From: Bacillota bacterium
GTDB lineage: Bacteria > Bacillota > UBA994
Length of the DNA stretch: 64,000 bases
Direction of reading: 5' to 3'
Assembly: GCA_018333655.1 (NCBI GenBank)
Contig: JAGXTJ010000008.1
Span: 82,989-146,988 of the forward strand
Under the pieces are notes generated by a model. It was not told the origin of the DNA. It searched no databases and saw only the letters and a list, made by a program, of their open reading frames with translations. Position numbers and translations under genes: made by a program. Of the stretch, positions 42,545 through 51,167 are shown piece by piece; position 1 is the first letter of the stretch, and each line of letters begins with the position of its first letter.

Positions 42545-42576
42545 AAAAAAACCAGCCCCCTACCTCTCGGGACTGG
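42545..42576 (-). terminator. Intrinsic terminator after the c-di-GMP enzyme gene
   Basis: On the minus strand CCAGTCCC pairs with GGGGGCTGG (one bulge) around a short loop and is followed by seven T. It begins 17 bases after the stop codon of the PAS-GGDEF-HD-GYP gene. Confidence 0.88.
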
Positions 42577-42592
42577 CACAGCATCAATCATA

Positions 42593-44728
42593 CTAGTTTG
42601 CTGCCTCTTCCTCGGCATAGACAGCGCAGAACAATTCGACGAGCTCGGGGTCAAACTGTGTGCCCGCACATCTCTTTAATTCTGCTAGAGCCTGCCCTGC
42701 CGGCAGGGCACTGCGATACGGGCGATCATTCGTCATCGCATCAAAGGCGTCGACAATAGCCACGATTCGGCATTGCAGGGGTATGTCTGCCCCTTTAAGC
42801 CCCAAGGGGTAGCCTTCGCCGTCCCACCGCTCCTGATGTTTTAGAATATACTCGGCGACAGGAGCGAGCTCCGGCGAGGCGATGGCAATGCGGTACCCAA
42901 TCTCACTATGGCGCTCCATCTCTAAACGCTCGCTAGGCGAAAGTCGCCCGGGCTTACTAAGTATGCTGTCGGCAACACCCACTTTGCCAATGTCATGAAA
43001 CCGCGCAAAGAGATCAAGTTCGGATATCCAGTGCTCATTGCGTAGGAGCTGCCTGGCCATGGCGGACGCGCGCTGACCAAGACGTTCGACATGCTCGCGG
43101 GTCTCTACATTCTTGCTGTCTAGAGCACTGAGCAAGGCATGGCTCAAAGTGCTACGGCTACTCTTTTTGTGCAGAAGTTTGTCGCGGTACATGGCATTGT
43201 CGGCCTCTTTGTAAATGGCGGCGAGAGACACCGCCGCAGAATCTGCTACTTGGTACCCGAGCGACAGGCTGAGCGGTATTTCAGGCTGCCGAGCATTATA
43301 TTCTGCGAGTTCCGCTTTGATACTAGCTATCAGTGACTCTGTTTCTGACCTCCTAGCGTCGGTGATAATCACGACAAATTCATCGCCGCCAATACGCGCG
43401 ATAAGGTCCTCTGTCCTTATGCAGTGGCGCAAGATTGCGGCAGCACTCCTAAGCAGGTGATCGCCAGCACTATGCCCCAAGGTATCGTTAATTAACTTCA
43501 GTCCGTCAAGGTCGGCTACGATTATCCCCGGGCACGGACCTGCATAACCCCGCAGTACCTCTTCAAAAAATCTACGGTTACCTAGGCCAGTCAGTGGATC
43601 ATGCCAGCTCAAATATTCTTTTTGCAGCTCTTCTTCTTTGCGCTTGGTAATGTCGCGCAGCAGCACTAAGGCTGCCTCATCACCCTCAAAGTCAACTTTA
43701 GCCCCATGAACCTCCAGCCATAGGCGATGGCCATGACGGCTAAAGTCATACTGCTCCGTCACCCCTTCGCTTAGGGGGAGTGCCAGAATTGCTTCTAGTA
43801 GGGATGCCGGCATAAATTCTATGGCGCCTAATTCTGCTAGGGTGGAGACATTAAACATCTGCAAAGCGGCGGGGTTGGTGAATAAGGCCCGCCCCAAGCT
43901 ATCTACTATGACCATACCCTCCAACATATGTTCTACTAGTGAACGGTACATTTTTTCACTTTTGCGCAGTCTTTCCTCCGCCCGCTTTTGGTCACTAATA
44001 TCTAGCGAGAATGACAGAACCCCCATTTTATCGCCGTTTATGGGGATAGCTCGCTCGCGCAGCAATTTGTGCTGCGTCTCTCCCTCCCGCGATATGGCGA
44101 TGACCTCTTCTTCAATAGTAGCCCCTTGTTGCAAGGCCGCTAGATTTGCCTCGACGATGGGCAGACTATGCTCCGGCACAAAGAGGCGAACATTCTTGCC
44201 CACCAACTCTTCTTTAGCATAACCCGAGCGCCGCATTACGGCCTCGTTGACGTCTAAAATAGTGCCGTCCTTATCTTCAAGCACTATCTCGACCGGCGAC
44301 AACTCGAACAACAGGCGATACTGTTCTTCGCGCTTCGCCAGTGCTTGCTCAGCCTTCTTGCGGCCGGTAATGTCCGTCACAAAACCTTCGATATACAGAC
44401 ACGCTCCCTGCTCGTCCTTAACGCCAAACCCACGCTCCCATACCCAGCGCAGTTCGCCCTGCCTGGTGCGTATGGGATATTCGTCTTCTAGGGGCAGGCC
44501 CTCTGCCAACCTCTCCTGCCACCACCCCCAACGCCGGTGCTCGGACAGGATGATGTCGGCATAGCTCGTATGGCGATTGCCGATAAAGTCCTCGGGGGCA
44601 TACCCGGTGATGTTTCGGCAGCCTTCACTTAGGTAGAGCATCGTCCAGTTAGGGTCGTTCGCACAGCGATAAACGAACCCCGGCAAGTTGTTGACAACTG
44701 TCTGCATGCTGCTTAACGTGTCCATCAT
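42593..44728 (-). CDS. PAS-GGDEF-HD-GYP cyclic-di-GMP turnover protein
   Basis: A 711-residue cytoplasmic protein without membrane helices. Three PAS domains fill about residues 1-370, the first with a PAC-like tail (GELRWVWERGFGVKDEQG). A GGDEF domain with the intact motif GGDEF (447-451) and inhibitory-site RTED five residues before it follows, then an HD-GYP domain with FHDIGKVG (HD at 578-579) and DGEGYPLGLKG (GYP at 639-641). It can in principle both make and break c-di-GMP according to signals sensed by PAS. It is a single gene with its own terminator, and a plausible partner for the PelD receptor elsewhere in the window. Confidence 0.93.
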   Translation of the reverse strand: MMDTLSSMQTVVNNLPGFVYRCANDPNWTMLYLSEGCRNITGYAPEDFIGNRHTSYADIILSEHRRWGWWQERLAEGLPLEDEYPIRTRQGELRWVWERGFGVKDEQGACLYIEGFVTDITGRKKAEQALAKREEQYRLLFELSPVEIVLEDKDGTILDVNEAVMRRSGYAKEELVGKNVRLFVPEHSLPIVEANLAALQQGATIEEEVIAISREGETQHKLLRERAIPINGDKMGVLSFSLDISDQKRAEERLRKSEKMYRSLVEHMLEGMVIVDSLGRALFTNPAALQMFNVSTLAELGAIEFMPASLLEAILALPLSEGVTEQYDFSRHGHRLWLEVHGAKVDFEGDEAALVLLRDITKRKEEELQKEYLSWHDPLTGLGNRRFFEEVLRGYAGPCPGIIVADLDGLKLINDTLGHSAGDHLLRSAAAILRHCIRTEDLIARIGGDEFVVIITDARRSETESLIASIKAELAEYNARQPEIPLSLSLGYQVADSAAVSLAAIYKEADNAMYRDKLLHKKSSRSTLSHALLSALDSKNVETREHVERLGQRASAMARQLLRNEHWISELDLFARFHDIGKVGVADSILSKPGRLSPSERLEMERHSEIGYRIAIASPELAPVAEYILKHQERWDGEGYPLGLKGADIPLQCRIVAIVDAFDAMTNDRPYRSALPAGQALAELKRCAGTQFDPELVELFCAVYAEEEAAN

Positions 44729-44814
44729 TATCTTTCACCAACCACAATTAAACTTTTCGCTGCCTATGCTACTCGCCATCTATTCGACACTTGGACAGCT
44801 TTTCCTCTTATGCA

Positions 44815-44858
44815 CAAAAGAGGCCCTACAACTCGCCTTAACGAGACGAAGGACCTCT
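44815..44858 (-). terminator. Intrinsic terminator of the GNAT/DUF2156 operon
   Basis: On the minus strand AGAGGTCCT pairs with AGGGCCTCT (one mismatch), with an inner CTCG/CGAG hairpin, and is followed by TTTTG. It starts 20 bases after the stop of the acetyltransferase gene at 44878. Confidence 0.88.
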
Positions 44859-44877
44859 CTGCTTTGCACAACACATT

Positions 44878-45771
44878 TTAGTCGAGGGTGAGACCTAGGT
44901 AAGGGATCGCTCGGCAAAGTCCCCCACTAGCGTCATTACCGGCTGCTAGTGGCTTGATCATACCAAAGGGCTTGGTCTCGCCTGTGCTACCAAGAAGCAA
45001 GCTAGAGACCGGCAAGCGAAATCTGTAGGCCTTAGCAGGCAACTCCTTAAGCAACAGACCCGCCAAGAGCGGTAAACTCTCTTGGCTAGCGATCATTTCT
45101 AGAACTTCACAGGTTTCAGCTTCACCCATCAGGCCGAGCGCATAAGCCCTGTGTTGGCCTTTTTCTACTACGACAAGTTTGCCGCCAAAGTGCTCATAGT
45201 AGCCTACCGCGTAACGCAGCGCCTCGTCGTCCCACAAAGCAGCACCGTAGTGCGAGCGCATGCTCTCACGGCGCAGCAAAGCGAGCTCAGCATAGTTAGG
45301 CAAGGACGGCAGGGGTACGGCTCCAAGGGCGCGTGCCTCGAGCTCCCCCCGCATAAGAGTGACAAATTTCGTCTCATAGCAAGATAGATAACCATGCCGC
45401 CCGTAAAAATCATAAAGTCCCTTGTTCGATGGCAGCAGCAGCGAGTAGTGTTGCCCTCGCCACTCCCCACAGAGCAGCGCTGCCTTAAGTAGGGCCCCCA
45501 TGTAGCCCTGACCCTGAAACGCGGGCATGGTGGCGGCCGCATAAATGTAGTGAGCCGCTACACTGCCCACCTCCGTCGCTACCTCTAGCGGTAGCATGTG
45601 CAGCATAGAGACCACTCTGCCACCTACCGTCCCCACTAAGCAGTTCTCTGGCTGAAAACGATAGTCAAAAAAGTATTGCACCGACTCGCTGTGGTCGTCA
45701 AAGGCAGATTGCCACAAAGAAATAAGCTCATCGCGCTGTGCCCAGAGGGCCAAAGCAATGCCTTTAGTCAT
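44878..45771 (-). CDS. GNAT acetyltransferase of the Eis-like type
   Basis: A 297-residue protein. The N-terminal part has the acetyl-CoA motif AATMPAFQGQGYMGALLKAAL (about residues 80-100) and SNKGLYDFYGRHGYLSCYETKF. The second half is a duplicated GNAT-like fold with a final SCP-like strand region. Larger two-domain GNAT proteins of this kind modify amino groups of drugs or cell-wall compounds; none can be chosen here. It overlaps the upstream DUF2156 gene by 8 bp, so the two are translated together and may act on the same amino acid or lipid. Confidence 0.78.
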   Translation of the reverse strand: MTKGIALALWAQRDELISLWQSAFDDHSESVQYFFDYRFQPENCLVGTVGGRVVSMLHMLPLEVATEVGSVAAHYIYAAATMPAFQGQGYMGALLKAALLCGEWRGQHYSLLLPSNKGLYDFYGRHGYLSCYETKFVTLMRGELEARALGAVPLPSLPNYAELALLRRESMRSHYGAALWDDEALRYAVGYYEHFGGKLVVVEKGQHRAYALGLMGEAETCEVLEMIASQESLPLLAGLLLKELPAKAYRFRLPVSSLLLGSTGETKPFGMIKPLAAGNDASGGLCRAIPYLGLTLD

Positions 45772-46663
45772 CGGAGCCTTCTACTTTAAGATTGACGATG
45801 TATTTTTCAAGAATAAAGGCTGGGTTGTAAGACAGCTTAGAATTCCGCAGCCCCTCTATCCCCATATCTTCTTCCCTATTTACATACTTGTAGCTAGCGA
45901 GTTGCCGAGCAGCAAATTCCTGATTGATGGCCGCATAGAGCCCATTGTAACCGCTGAGCGCTTTCTCAAAATGCACGAGAAAGACCTCGCTATTGATGGC
46001 TTCGCCCAGAGTAAAGGCCACTGGCTTGCCCAGAATGCGAATCAGGCCCCCCTGCAGGCCAAGCTGGCTAAAGTGTTTGACAGCACGTGTAATGGCACAA
46101 TTTTCTAGAAAGAGCTCTTCTGCCGTGCTCGCGCTATGCCCATAAATCCATTCTCGTGTAATATCAACAACATCAGGCAGATTTTGCTCCGTTAAATCCT
46201 CATAGGTGTAATCATAGGTACGACGAAAACGATTGAGGTGGTTGCGTTTGTCGTGGAATTTGCGCCCTGCGAGGTTTACTAGGTCCGATGTGTGGTAGAT
46301 ATAGTCTGAGCCGTCACGATCGAGGCGGTAGCGAAAGACATCAGGCATTTCTCTCTCTACTTCGGCCACTTGCTCCTTCGTCATGCCCCATAAGCGAAAA
46401 CGATGCCCTTTGGCCCTTGCATCCGCCATAAGCACTTTGAGTGCCGCAGAAAAGTCACCACCGTGGGGTACACCGTAGATATTAGAATCACCGCCATACA
46501 AGGAATAGAGAGTACCCTCATGTATACAAGCGCTATGCTTGTATACTTCCCCCCAAATATAGAGAGTACCAAAGACATTCTCGTTGCCCATGAGACTCCT
46601 CTCGGCAAGTATCGACTGCACAGCGGCACGATCTTGCACTTCGAGACTCTTAAATTTCAACAT
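45764..46663 (-). CDS. DUF2156 (LPG synthase C-terminal-like) acyltransferase-fold protein
   Basis: A 299-residue soluble protein of the DUF2156/aminoacyl-phosphatidylglycerol synthase catalytic family, a double GNAT-like fold. Family stretches are SDYIYHTSDLVNLAGRKFHDKRNHLNRF, GGLIRILGKPVAFTLGEAI and HFEKALSGYNGLYAAINQEFA with YVNREEDMGIEGLRNSKLSYNP near the end (each noted as a separate segment). Proteins without the membrane flippase domain transfer an unknown aminoacyl group. ATG 46663 is the likely start; an extended -10 promoter lies upstream. It is co-transcribed with the GNAT gene that follows. Confidence 0.85.
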   Translation of the reverse strand: MLKFKSLEVQDRAAVQSILAERSLMGNENVFGTLYIWGEVYKHSACIHEGTLYSLYGGDSNIYGVPHGGDFSAALKVLMADARAKGHRFRLWGMTKEQVAEVEREMPDVFRYRLDRDGSDYIYHTSDLVNLAGRKFHDKRNHLNRFRRTYDYTYEDLTEQNLPDVVDITREWIYGHSASTAEELFLENCAITRAVKHFSQLGLQGGLIRILGKPVAFTLGEAINSEVFLVHFEKALSGYNGLYAAINQEFAARQLASYKYVNREEDMGIEGLRNSKLSYNPAFILEKYIVNLKVEGSDD

Positions 46664-46793
46664 ATTAGAAAAAATCCTCCTCTTATTCCGCACCAAAACT
46701 ACGCCTGCGGAAGACCCTGTCTTTCCAGCTCGCGTTCACGCCAGACACTACCAACAAGTTCTCGAATATATTCCGTACTTTTTTCGTACTTAA

Positions 46794-46802
46794 ATTATAC
46801 CA
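46794..46802 (-). promoter_or_regulatory. Extended -10 promoter for the DUF2156/GNAT operon
   Basis: TGGTATAAT on the minus strand (46802-46794) is a perfect extended -10 element. A direct repeat AAGTACG-AAAA-AAGTACG lies just downstream. The -35 region is weak, as expected for the extended type. Confidence 0.55.
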
Positions 46803-46835
46803 TACGTCTGCCCTGCAAAGGAGTACACCAAGAGA

Positions 46836-46856
46836 GGCTCTCAGGCAAAGAGAGCC
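46836..46856 (-). terminator. Hairpin at the msrA stop codon
   Basis: GGCTCTC / GAGAGCC with a 7-nt loop spans the TGA stop of msrA on the minus strand and is followed by the weak T-rich stretch TCTCTTGG. Confidence 0.5.
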
Positions 46857-47395
46857 CAGTACTCGTCGCCCCAGTACTTCTTAATAAACTCGTCCCTGCC
46901 GGAGGAGCTGCGATCAGCCTTGTACTCCGCAGGGCTATTCTTGTAAAAGTCTTGGTGGTACTCCTCCGCCTCGTAGAAGATTGCGGCCGGCAGGACCTCG
47001 GTCACCACTCTCGCCGGAAACCTATCCGAAGCATCTAGCTCTCGTTTTGACTTCTCCGCCGCCTCCCTCTGCGCCGCGGTGGTGTAAAAAATCGCTGCCC
47101 GGTACGATGGGCCGCGATCGTGAAACTGCCCTCCGGCGTCGGTCGGGTCAATCTGCATCCAAAAAGCGCGGAGCAGGTTGTCATAAGCTAGCACCGTAGG
47201 ATCAAAGACAATTTTCACTACTTCATAGTGCCCGGAGGTCTGGGCTTTGACATCTTGATAGGTAGGGTTTTCAAGGTGCCCCCCTGTATACCCGGATTTA
47301 ATCTCGACCACGCCTGGCAACTCATCAAAGGGCGAAACCATACACCAAAAACAACCGCCAGCAAAGATAGCCTGTTCAAACACTTGTTCCATCAC
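46841..47395 (-). CDS. msrA: Peptide-methionine (S)-S-oxide reductase, cysteine form
   Basis: A 184-residue MsrA. The catalytic cysteine is in the normal GCFW motif (AIFAGGCFWCM), followed by GVVEIKSGYTGGHLENPTYQDV and the substrate region QIDPTDAGGQFHDRGPSYR. It reduces the S-form of methionine sulfoxide in proteins, repairing oxidative damage. It is the ordinary cysteine enzyme and differs clearly from the selenocysteine MsrA domain encoded at 27623-28624, so the organism has at least two MsrA types. It appears monocistronic, with a hairpin overlapping its stop codon. Confidence 0.96.
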   Translation of the reverse strand: MMEQVFEQAIFAGGCFWCMVSPFDELPGVVEIKSGYTGGHLENPTYQDVKAQTSGHYEVVKIVFDPTVLAYDNLLRAFWMQIDPTDAGGQFHDRGPSYRAAIFYTTAAQREAAEKSKRELDASDRFPARVVTEVLPAAIFYEAEEYHQDFYKNSPAEYKADRSSSGRDEFIKKYWGDEYWALFA

Positions 47396-47606
47396 GAAAC
47401 TCCTTCATAGCATAGTACCAGATAGGCAGTATGAATGTCACAGCGAAGGCCGCAAAACATCTTGACCACTTTCCCTACTCCGGTTCCTGTTCTTTGTTTA
47501 TTAATACGCAGTTTCGCTCCTACAGTTTCACTTGACGCCGCTCGCAGGAATCAGCCAAAGTTTAAGCGAATAGAATGAGGGAAGAACGGAACGCAGGAGG
47601 TACCAG

Positions 47607-48431
47607 ATGTTACTTGCACAAAAGGTCATTTTGGGGCTCGTTATGGGCATCGCCGCCATCACGCCGGGGCTAAGCGGCGGAGCGCTGGCCGCTGCCCTTG
47701 GCATATACGGGCCTATCATCCGCGCGCTCTGCTCTCTTTCGCGCAACTTTGAGCGCAGCATACGCTTTCTCTTCCCCCTGGCTAGTGGTTTAGTCCTTGG
47801 AATTATCGCTTTTAGCCACATCATGGCTTGGCTGATGACCACCTCGCCTAACCAAGTCAAGCTACTTTTTTTGGGGCTAGTGGCAGGAAGCCTACCCGCC
47901 CTGATCCGCGAGGCCAACCGCAAGGGGTTTCGTCTGCGCTACTTGCTGGCAACTCTTCTCGCCCTCATCCTTATGTATCAAGGCGCAGAACTGCTGGCCT
48001 GGCCACAGGTGACTGACGGCAACTTTAACGCGCTACACTATGGCTACTTCGGCTTTATATATGCAGTGGGGTCAATTATCCCCGGCATCAGTTCTTCGTT
48101 CATCCTTATTCATATCGGGGCCTATGACGATCTGCTGCGGGCCATAAATACCCTGCACTTGCCCCTGCTCATTCCTGCCGGGCTAGGTTTTGCTCTCGGG
48201 GCTCTACTCTTACTAGGCGCCGTGGAGAGCATGCTTGCGCGTTACCATGGGCCAGCCTACTACTCGATCCTAGGGTTCTTGCTTGGCTCTGCCCTCTTAA
48301 TCTGGCCGGGCCTCTCGCCTGGCAGCATGTTCATCGTCGATACGGCCGTATTCAGCGGGGGGGTAGTCCTCAGTGCCGCGCTACTCAAGCTAATGTCCTA
48401 CCAGGACGGTGGGAGCGCGACCAGGTTCTAG
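47607..48431 (+). CDS. DUF368 family membrane protein (PopT-type polyprenyl-phosphate flippase)
   Basis: A 274-residue protein with about eight membrane helices and the twin DUF368 motifs AAITPGLSGGALAAALGIYGP and GSIIPGISSSFILIHIGAYDD, which are related to each other as an internal repeat. Members of the family (PopT) have been shown to return undecaprenyl phosphate across the cytoplasmic membrane for reuse in wall synthesis, and this is the likely role. GCAGGAGG lies seven bases before ATG 47607. The stop overlaps by three bases the stop of the convergent ABC ATPase gene. Confidence 0.87.
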   Translation: MLLAQKVILGLVMGIAAITPGLSGGALAAALGIYGPIIRALCSLSRNFERSIRFLFPLASGLVLGIIAFSHIMAWLMTTSPNQVKLLFLGLVAGSLPALIREANRKGFRLRYLLATLLALILMYQGAELLAWPQVTDGNFNALHYGYFGFIYAVGSIIPGISSSFILIHIGAYDDLLRAINTLHLPLLIPAGLGFALGALLLLGAVESMLARYHGPAYYSILGFLLGSALLIWPGLSPGSMFIVDTAVFSGGVVLSAALLKLMSYQDGGSATRF

Positions 48432-49462
48432 TTAGACCCATCTTCTGCGCCGTAGATGAGCAAAGCGCGGCCCTCGACAGACAAATGCACGGTATCTCCG
48501 GCCAAATATTGCTGCTCACTACCAACCGCCGTCACTATCATGCCCTGCGCGAGCTCAATTTTGTAGGTGGTAAACCGCCCGGCAAAAGCCTTCTGTACAA
48601 TGCGTCCGGGCACCTCTCCTTCCGTACTGGAGAGAGAGACTTGGTCAAAACGGCAAGTACCGACGACACTCTCCTGGTCAGGTCTGTTGCAGGGGATAGC
48701 ACCAAGCATCGAATGAAAGTACCCCCCCTGTACCCTGCCGGGGAAGATATTGCGCTCTCCGAGAAAGCTAGCAACCCTGAGACTCTGCGGGCCCTCGTAG
48801 AGTTTTTCTGGCGTGGCGACCTGCAGAAGGCGATTATCTAAAAGCACCGCCACTCGCTGCGACATAAGAAAGGCCTCTTCTTTGTCATGAGTTACCAGAA
48901 TACAGGTGAATTTAAGGCGGCTGTGCAGCGCAGAGACAAACTCACGCATGCTAAGTCTGAGATTGACATCCAAATTGGAAAAGGGCTCGTCTAAGAGCAG
49001 GACGCTTGGTTCGAGGACACAGGCACGCGCTAGGGCAACCCTCTGTTTTTCGCCACCCGAGAGTTCGTGCGGGAAACTATGCGCTCTATCCGGGAGCTGA
49101 ATAATATCGAGCATAGCGCGCACTTTTTCGGTCACGAGCTGCCGGCTTTCCCCCCGTGCTCTAAGCCCAAAGGAGACGTTCTCCGACACAGTCATATGCG
49201 GAAAGAGACTGTGATCCTGAAAGACAATTATGGCTTGACGGCTTTGGGAAGGCAGAAAAGTCACATCCACGCCATTTATATAGACTCGACCTGTGGTCGG
49301 CAATTCTAGCCCGGCGATAATCTTGAGCAAGGTACTCTTGCCACTGCCTGAGGGACCAAGGAGGACCATAAACTCGCCATTAATTACCTCGAGCGAAATA
49401 TGGGCCAGAGTAGGTTTGCCCTGAAAATGCTTTGTCACGTCTACTAACGAAATACCAGTCAT
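48428..49462 (-). CDS. YnjD/PotA-type ABC transporter ATPase
   Basis: A 344-residue ATPase of the iron/spermidine/thiamine/molybdate class. Walker A is GPSGSGKSTLL, the Q-loop is IVFQDHSLFPHM, the signature ELSGGEKQRVALARA, Walker B VLLLDEPFSNLD and the switch histidine in LVTHDKEEA. A C-terminal TOBE-like domain (about 270-344) adds regulatory or dimer contacts. It powers import with the two upstream permeases and the binding lipoprotein. It is the last gene of the nine-gene operon starting at 57838. Confidence 0.92.
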   Translation of the reverse strand: MTGISLVDVTKHFQGKPTLAHISLEVINGEFMVLLGPSGSGKSTLLKIIAGLELPTTGRVYINGVDVTFLPSQSRQAIIVFQDHSLFPHMTVSENVSFGLRARGESRQLVTEKVRAMLDIIQLPDRAHSFPHELSGGEKQRVALARACVLEPSVLLLDEPFSNLDVNLRLSMREFVSALHSRLKFTCILVTHDKEEAFLMSQRVAVLLDNRLLQVATPEKLYEGPQSLRVASFLGERNIFPGRVQGGYFHSMLGAIPCNRPDQESVVGTCRFDQVSLSSTEGEVPGRIVQKAFAGRFTTYKIELAQGMIVTAVGSEQQYLAGDTVHLSVEGRALLIYGAEDGSN

Positions 49463-49486
49463 TGCTTCCTCCTCTTCTCCTCGCTG

Positions 49487-50290
49487 TCATGGGCTAAGGA
49501 AGTATGTCTCGCGGTAGTACCGCCTCACTAGGTAGTGCATCAAAGTCAAGGCGGCGAGTGTGGTTGCTACAAAGACTAAGCTGTAAACGGAGGCGACATG
49601 CCATTCGCCCCCCTGAACATGGGGGACCAAGTAAAGGGGCAGGGTGATGATGCGTCCCCCCCCAATCATAAAAGTGGTAATATACTGGGAAAACGAAATG
49701 ATAAAGCTCATGGTGGCCGCTGAAAGCGCACCTGGCATCACTAGCGGCAGGGTGATGGCGCAAAAAACCCTGCCCCCATGAGCACCGAGCATGGCTGCTT
49801 GTTGTTCATGCCGCTCGCCAACGAGCTCAAAAACATGCATCAGTATGCGCAGGGCGTAAGGCAGGGCAAACACAGTGTGCACGATGGCTACCCCGAGGAA
49901 TGTGCCTGCCAGACCTGTGCGTATCATCGCGGAGTGCAACCCCATGGTCACCGTGGCAGTTGGCACCATAATGGGCAGGAGGGTAAAGAGTTTTATGGCT
50001 TCGCTGCCTGGGAATTTATAAACACCCAGTGCCTTCGCGGCTGGAAAAGCGAGTAGCAGTGTAAAGGCAGTAGTCATGAGGGCGATGGCTAGGCTTGCGG
50101 TCACAGCCCCAAGCAGTCGCGGGTTGTTCCATAGAAGGGCTACGGCATGGTCAATAGATACCACTGGCGGCAGTAGACTAGGGAAGGGCCACTGCAGGCT
50201 GATGGCTTGCATGAGAAGTGATACGATGGGTACAGCAACTACAAGTAGCGCGCACTGTACTACGAGACGCATCAGTTTTCCGCCCGGCAT
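49487..50290 (-). CDS. ABC transporter permease (YnjC-like, second half)
   Basis: A 267-residue permease with six helices of the binding-protein-dependent type. The coupling EAA-like loop reads EQQAAMLGAHGGRVFCAITLPLVMPG. Together with the upstream permease it corresponds to the two halves of E. coli YnjC, which is a single fused chain. ATG 50290 follows the stop of the preceding gene by one base; GTG 50302 is an alternative. N-terminal and final helices frame a compact membrane domain without extra parts. Confidence 0.88.
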   Translation of the reverse strand: MPGGKLMRLVVQCALLVVAVPIVSLLMQAISLQWPFPSLLPPVVSIDHAVALLWNNPRLLGAVTASLAIALMTTAFTLLLAFPAAKALGVYKFPGSEAIKLFTLLPIMVPTATVTMGLHSAMIRTGLAGTFLGVAIVHTVFALPYALRILMHVFELVGERHEQQAAMLGAHGGRVFCAITLPLVMPGALSAATMSFIISFSQYITTFMIGGGRIITLPLYLVPHVQGGEWHVASVYSLVFVATTLAALTLMHYLVRRYYRETYFLSP

Positions 50291-50291
50291 A

Positions 50292-51167
50292 CTACAGCCC
50301 ACCCCCCTGCTGGAAGCGCTTGATAAATCTTTCTACGCCAAAATACAGGCCGGCCAGGGCCAGCGAAATAGCCGATATAAGAACATTGATGACCATGGCC
50401 TGAGTGCGGGCGAGAGGGTCGATGTTTGTATATAGCAGGTAGCTTTTCACCGGCAGGGTGCGCCACACGGGGGTACCGAGCAGCAAAGGCACCTCAAAGG
50501 CGCCAAAAGCATAGGCAAAGGTAATGAGCGAGGTGCCGATAATCGTAGGTCTTAGAATCGGTAAGTAAATTTGGGTAATGGTCTGCCAAGAACTAGCCCC
50601 CAGATTCGCAGCCACATCGGCATACTTGTGGCTGATCCCCCGCAAGGTATCATAAGCCAGCATAGCCACAAAAGGTACCTGCTTGTACAGGTAGACCAAC
50701 ATGATGCCTATGGCGAAGCGGTCATAGACTAGGAGCGGGAACTGATTGGGGTTGTCAATCAAGCCTCCCCACCAGAAAAGGCGGGCCAGAACTCCGCTTT
50801 GTGAGAAAATGTGGATCACCATAATGACGACGATAAGATGCGGCAAAATGACCGGCAACTGCAGAGCACGCTGCAGGGACCTGCCCTGCGCTCCTGCACG
50901 CAACATGGCAAAAGCAAGCAGGGTGCCTAAAACATTTGAGATTAGCGTGGCAATAACTGCCACGCTAATCGTTGCGCCTAATGAAATCCAAAAGTCACCG
51001 TCTCGGAGCACTACGCTATAGTGCTGCCAAGTGAAGCGGCCCAGAAAAGCACCTTGTGCACTGACTAAACTTTGGACCACCCCGTAAAATAGGGCATAGA
51101 CAAAGGTCAGAGCCAAGAACAACACGAGCGGGGCAACCAAGATGTATGGCGTATACTTGTGTCGCAC
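50292..51167 (-). CDS. ABC transporter permease (YnjC-like, first half)
   Basis: A 291-residue permease with six to seven helices. The coupling loop is ISHKYADVAANLGASSWQTITQIYLPILRP, a normal EAA motif noted in two parts (ADVAANLGAS and IYLPILRP). It begins right after the stop of the binding-protein gene at 51168. It forms a heterodimeric channel with the second permease. In E. coli the two halves are fused as YnjC. Confidence 0.88.
   Translation of the reverse strand: MRHKYTPYILVAPLVLFLALTFVYALFYGVVQSLVSAQGAFLGRFTWQHYSVVLRDGDFWISLGATISVAVIATLISNVLGTLLAFAMLRAGAQGRSLQRALQLPVILPHLIVVIMVIHIFSQSGVLARLFWWGGLIDNPNQFPLLVYDRFAIGIMLVYLYKQVPFVAMLAYDTLRGISHKYADVAANLGASSWQTITQIYLPILRPTIIGTSLITFAYAFGAFEVPLLLGTPVWRTLPVKSYLLYTNIDPLARTQAMVINVLISAISLALAGLYFGVERFIKRFQQGGGL

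Noticed and set aside
47528..47923. 131-codon minus-strand frame overlapping the DUF368 gene
   Set aside because: The DUF368 frame has both family motifs and a strong ribosome site; the opposite frame has neither.
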